Shown piece by piece: positions 62,843 to 64,000 of a DNA stretch of 64,000 nt. Both the position numbers and the translations under genes were made by a program. The stretch comes from Prevotella sp. (GTDB lineage: Bacteria; Bacteroidota; Bacteroidia; Bacteroidales; Bacteroidaceae): contig JAGCOB010000028.1 in NCBI GenBank assembly GCA_017645645.1, positions 1 to 64,000 on the forward strand. Reading direction: 5' to 3'. Within the stretch, counting starts at the first letter, position 1, and each line of letters starts with the position of its first letter. Under the pieces are notes generated by a model, which had not been told where the DNA came from, did no database searches, and was given only the letters and a program-made list of their open reading frames with translations.

Positions 62843-63241
62843 TTATAGATGAATCTCCTTATCCACCACTTCGCCGTTGAGGATCTTGAAGGAGTTCAGA
62901 TGGATGCCTTCGTGGAGGGAGAGGATGGCATAACGGATGGTCGGGTCATTGGCTAAACGGAGGTCTTCCTGCGAAGGACGCGAGGGCGAGGCAGGATGAC
63001 TGTGCCAGTTGGCGAGAATCTTCAAACCTTTGCTCCGTGCATACTTCAATGCGGCAAACTGATCCTTCGGTGCGAAGGAGAAGTGTTCCGACGAGTGGTC
63101 GATATTCTCCATCCAGTAGTTCTCTGTCACCACGTCACCCTCGTCTGAGGTAATGCCCAGCAGGTAGCCGCACGTCTCATTAGGTGCGTCCTGCTGGGCC
63201 TGGTTGATCAATTCATCTATTACATTCTGTGGTATCTTCAT
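62843..63241 (-). CDS. M67-family JAMM metallopeptidase (Mec+-like)
   Basis: 132 residues. The JAMM zinc motif is NWHSHPASPSRPSQED (HxH, then Ser and Asp), with the catalytic Glu in NETCGYLLG. Prokaryotic relatives cut C-terminal cysteine or amino acids off ubiquitin-like sulfur carriers (Mec+ with CysO). The gene lies 3 nt after the E1-like gene and 12 nt before cysE, which fits such a sulfur-carrier role. Confidence 0.9.
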   Translation of the reverse strand: MKIPQNVIDELINQAQQDAPNETCGYLLGITSDEGDVVTENYWMENIDHSSEHFSFAPKDQFAALKYARSKGLKILANWHSHPASPSRPSQEDLRLANDPTIRYAILSLHEGIHLNSFKILNGEVVDKEIHL

Positions 63242-63244
63242 TGC

Positions 63245-64000
63245 TTAGTGGTTTTTGAGATCACATGCTGCCTGTTCGTAGTCAATCAGGTGGTCGATAG
63301 TGGGATTACTGCCGCAGATAGCGCACGAGTCACGGTGTTTGACAGGGACAGTACGGAACTGCATGGTCTTGGCATCGAAGGTCAGCAGGCGGTTCGTTAG
63401 CAGTTCGCCGATGCCTGTGAAGTACTTCAACGTCTCGGCAGCCTGAATCGTTCCCAGCATACCGGCAATGGCACCTAATACGCCAGCCTGAGAACAGGTA
63501 GGCACGGCTCCTACGGGAGGTGGTTCCTTGAACATACAACGGTAGCATGCCGTACCGGGTAAGTGTGTAAACGTCTGTCCGTTAAAACGCAGAATACCAC
63601 CATGTGAGAAAGGCTTGCCAGCCATCACACAGGCATCGTTGATGAGGAACTTCACAGGGAAGTTGTCCGTGCCGTCAACCACGAAGTCGTATTCTTTGAT
63701 AATGTCGAGGGCATTCGACGAGTCGAGAAACTTGTAATAGGTTTCCACCTTCACGTCAGGATTGATGGCCTTGATTTTCTCTTCGGCACTTTTCACCTTC
63801 GGCACACCTACATCTTTCGTAAAGTGAATGACCTGACGCTGCAGGTTACTCAGATCCACCACATCGGCATCCACGATACCGATGGTACCGATGCCTGCCG
63901 CAGCAAGGTAGAGTGACACAGGAGCACCAAGACCACCAGCTCCAATGACGAGCACACGCGCATTCATGATCTTCTCCTGTCCCTCCACACCGACATCCTG
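63245..64000 (-). CDS. ThiF/MoeB/HesA-family E1-like adenylyltransferase, partial
   Basis: At least 251 residues; the N-terminus lies beyond the window. The Rossmann motif VLVIGAGGLGAPVSLYLAAA, DGTDNFPVKFLINDACV and the zinc cysteines (CYRCMF; CAICGS) are visible. Such enzymes adenylate the C-terminus of a ThiS/MoaD/CysO-like carrier before sulfur transfer. No such carrier is seen in the window; it may be just outside. The frame is open to the last base, reading QDVGVEGQEKI as in MoeB. Confidence 0.9.
   Translation of the reverse strand, partial: QDVGVEGQEKIMNARVLVIGAGGLGAPVSLYLAAAGIGTIGIVDADVVDLSNLQRQVIHFTKDVGVPKVKSAEEKIKAINPDVKVETYYKFLDSSNALDIIKEYDFVVDGTDNFPVKFLINDACVMAGKPFSHGGILRFNGQTFTHLPGTACYRCMFKEPPPVGAVPTCSQAGVLGAIAGMLGTIQAAETLKYFTGIGELLTNRLLTFDAKTMQFRTVPVKHRDSCAICGSNPTIDHLIDYEQAACDLKNH

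Overview
This window looks like a chromosomal segment of a member of the Bacteroidota, most likely a Prevotella-type Bacteroidales. The supporting signs are: many intergenic regions carry the Bacteroidota promoter pattern (TTG, about 20 nt, TAnnTTTG); purine-rich Shine-Dalgarno sites are almost absent; and families typical of the group are present (BT_3928-type DoxX protein, DUF4248, smalltalk, four-helix-bundle suffix protein, DUF3098, S37 peptidase, GLUG/BspA-type surface proteins ending in an NGRKVxxK-like tail). The genus is inferred, not proven.

Layout. 1-6.2 kb: a tight minus-strand operon (PAP2 phosphatase/barrel, DUF1599, BT_3928-type membrane protein fused in frame to triose-phosphate isomerase, SPOR protein, FolE, small membrane protein). 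6.2-10.6 kb: core genes (tRNA nucleotidyltransferase, short sigma-70 factor, Hsp20, formate-THF ligase). 10.7-22.4 kb: an accessory region with a truncated ORF6N/PLD-type gene, a 1505-residue surface protein with a small partner peptide, a YoeB-type toxin-antitoxin pair, and a VapE/DUF4248/HU/smalltalk/P5 cluster of phage or satellite character with unusual repeats. 22.4-35.6 kb: a long plus-strand series: RND efflux trio, LpxA, a GH13 enzyme, a STAS protein, glycogen-debranching GlgX, an RsbW-like ATPase and a DUF3943 protein. 35.6-38.5 kb: a radical SAM gene and a hipBA module bracketed by 22-bp perfect direct repeats, followed by a 22-nt tandem repeat array and a long inverted repeat. 38.6-53.2 kb: three giant exported proteins, two more small partner peptides and an S37 lipoprotein peptidase. 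53.3-53.7 kb: a gene graveyard. 53.8-59.6 kb: the housekeeping run ftsX, DUF3098, uppP, truB, queA, folK, then a GH28 enzyme. 59.6-64 kb: rpsO, typA, cysE, a JAMM peptidase and a ThiF/MoeB-type E1 enzyme cut by the window edge.

The most interesting points are: three short peptides with a shared leader-like N-terminus (YxxP...V..LQ....L..GS), each directly behind a large surface-protein gene; the same 22-nt tandem repeat, in four copies each, at two distant sites, one beside the VapE helicase cluster (iteron-like); the direct repeats around hipBA; and a recombination scar where a SpoIIE-type phosphatase tail meets a surface-protein tail, while STAS and RsbW-like partners survive 20 kb away. 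No rRNA, tRNA, CRISPR array or transposase gene was recognised.
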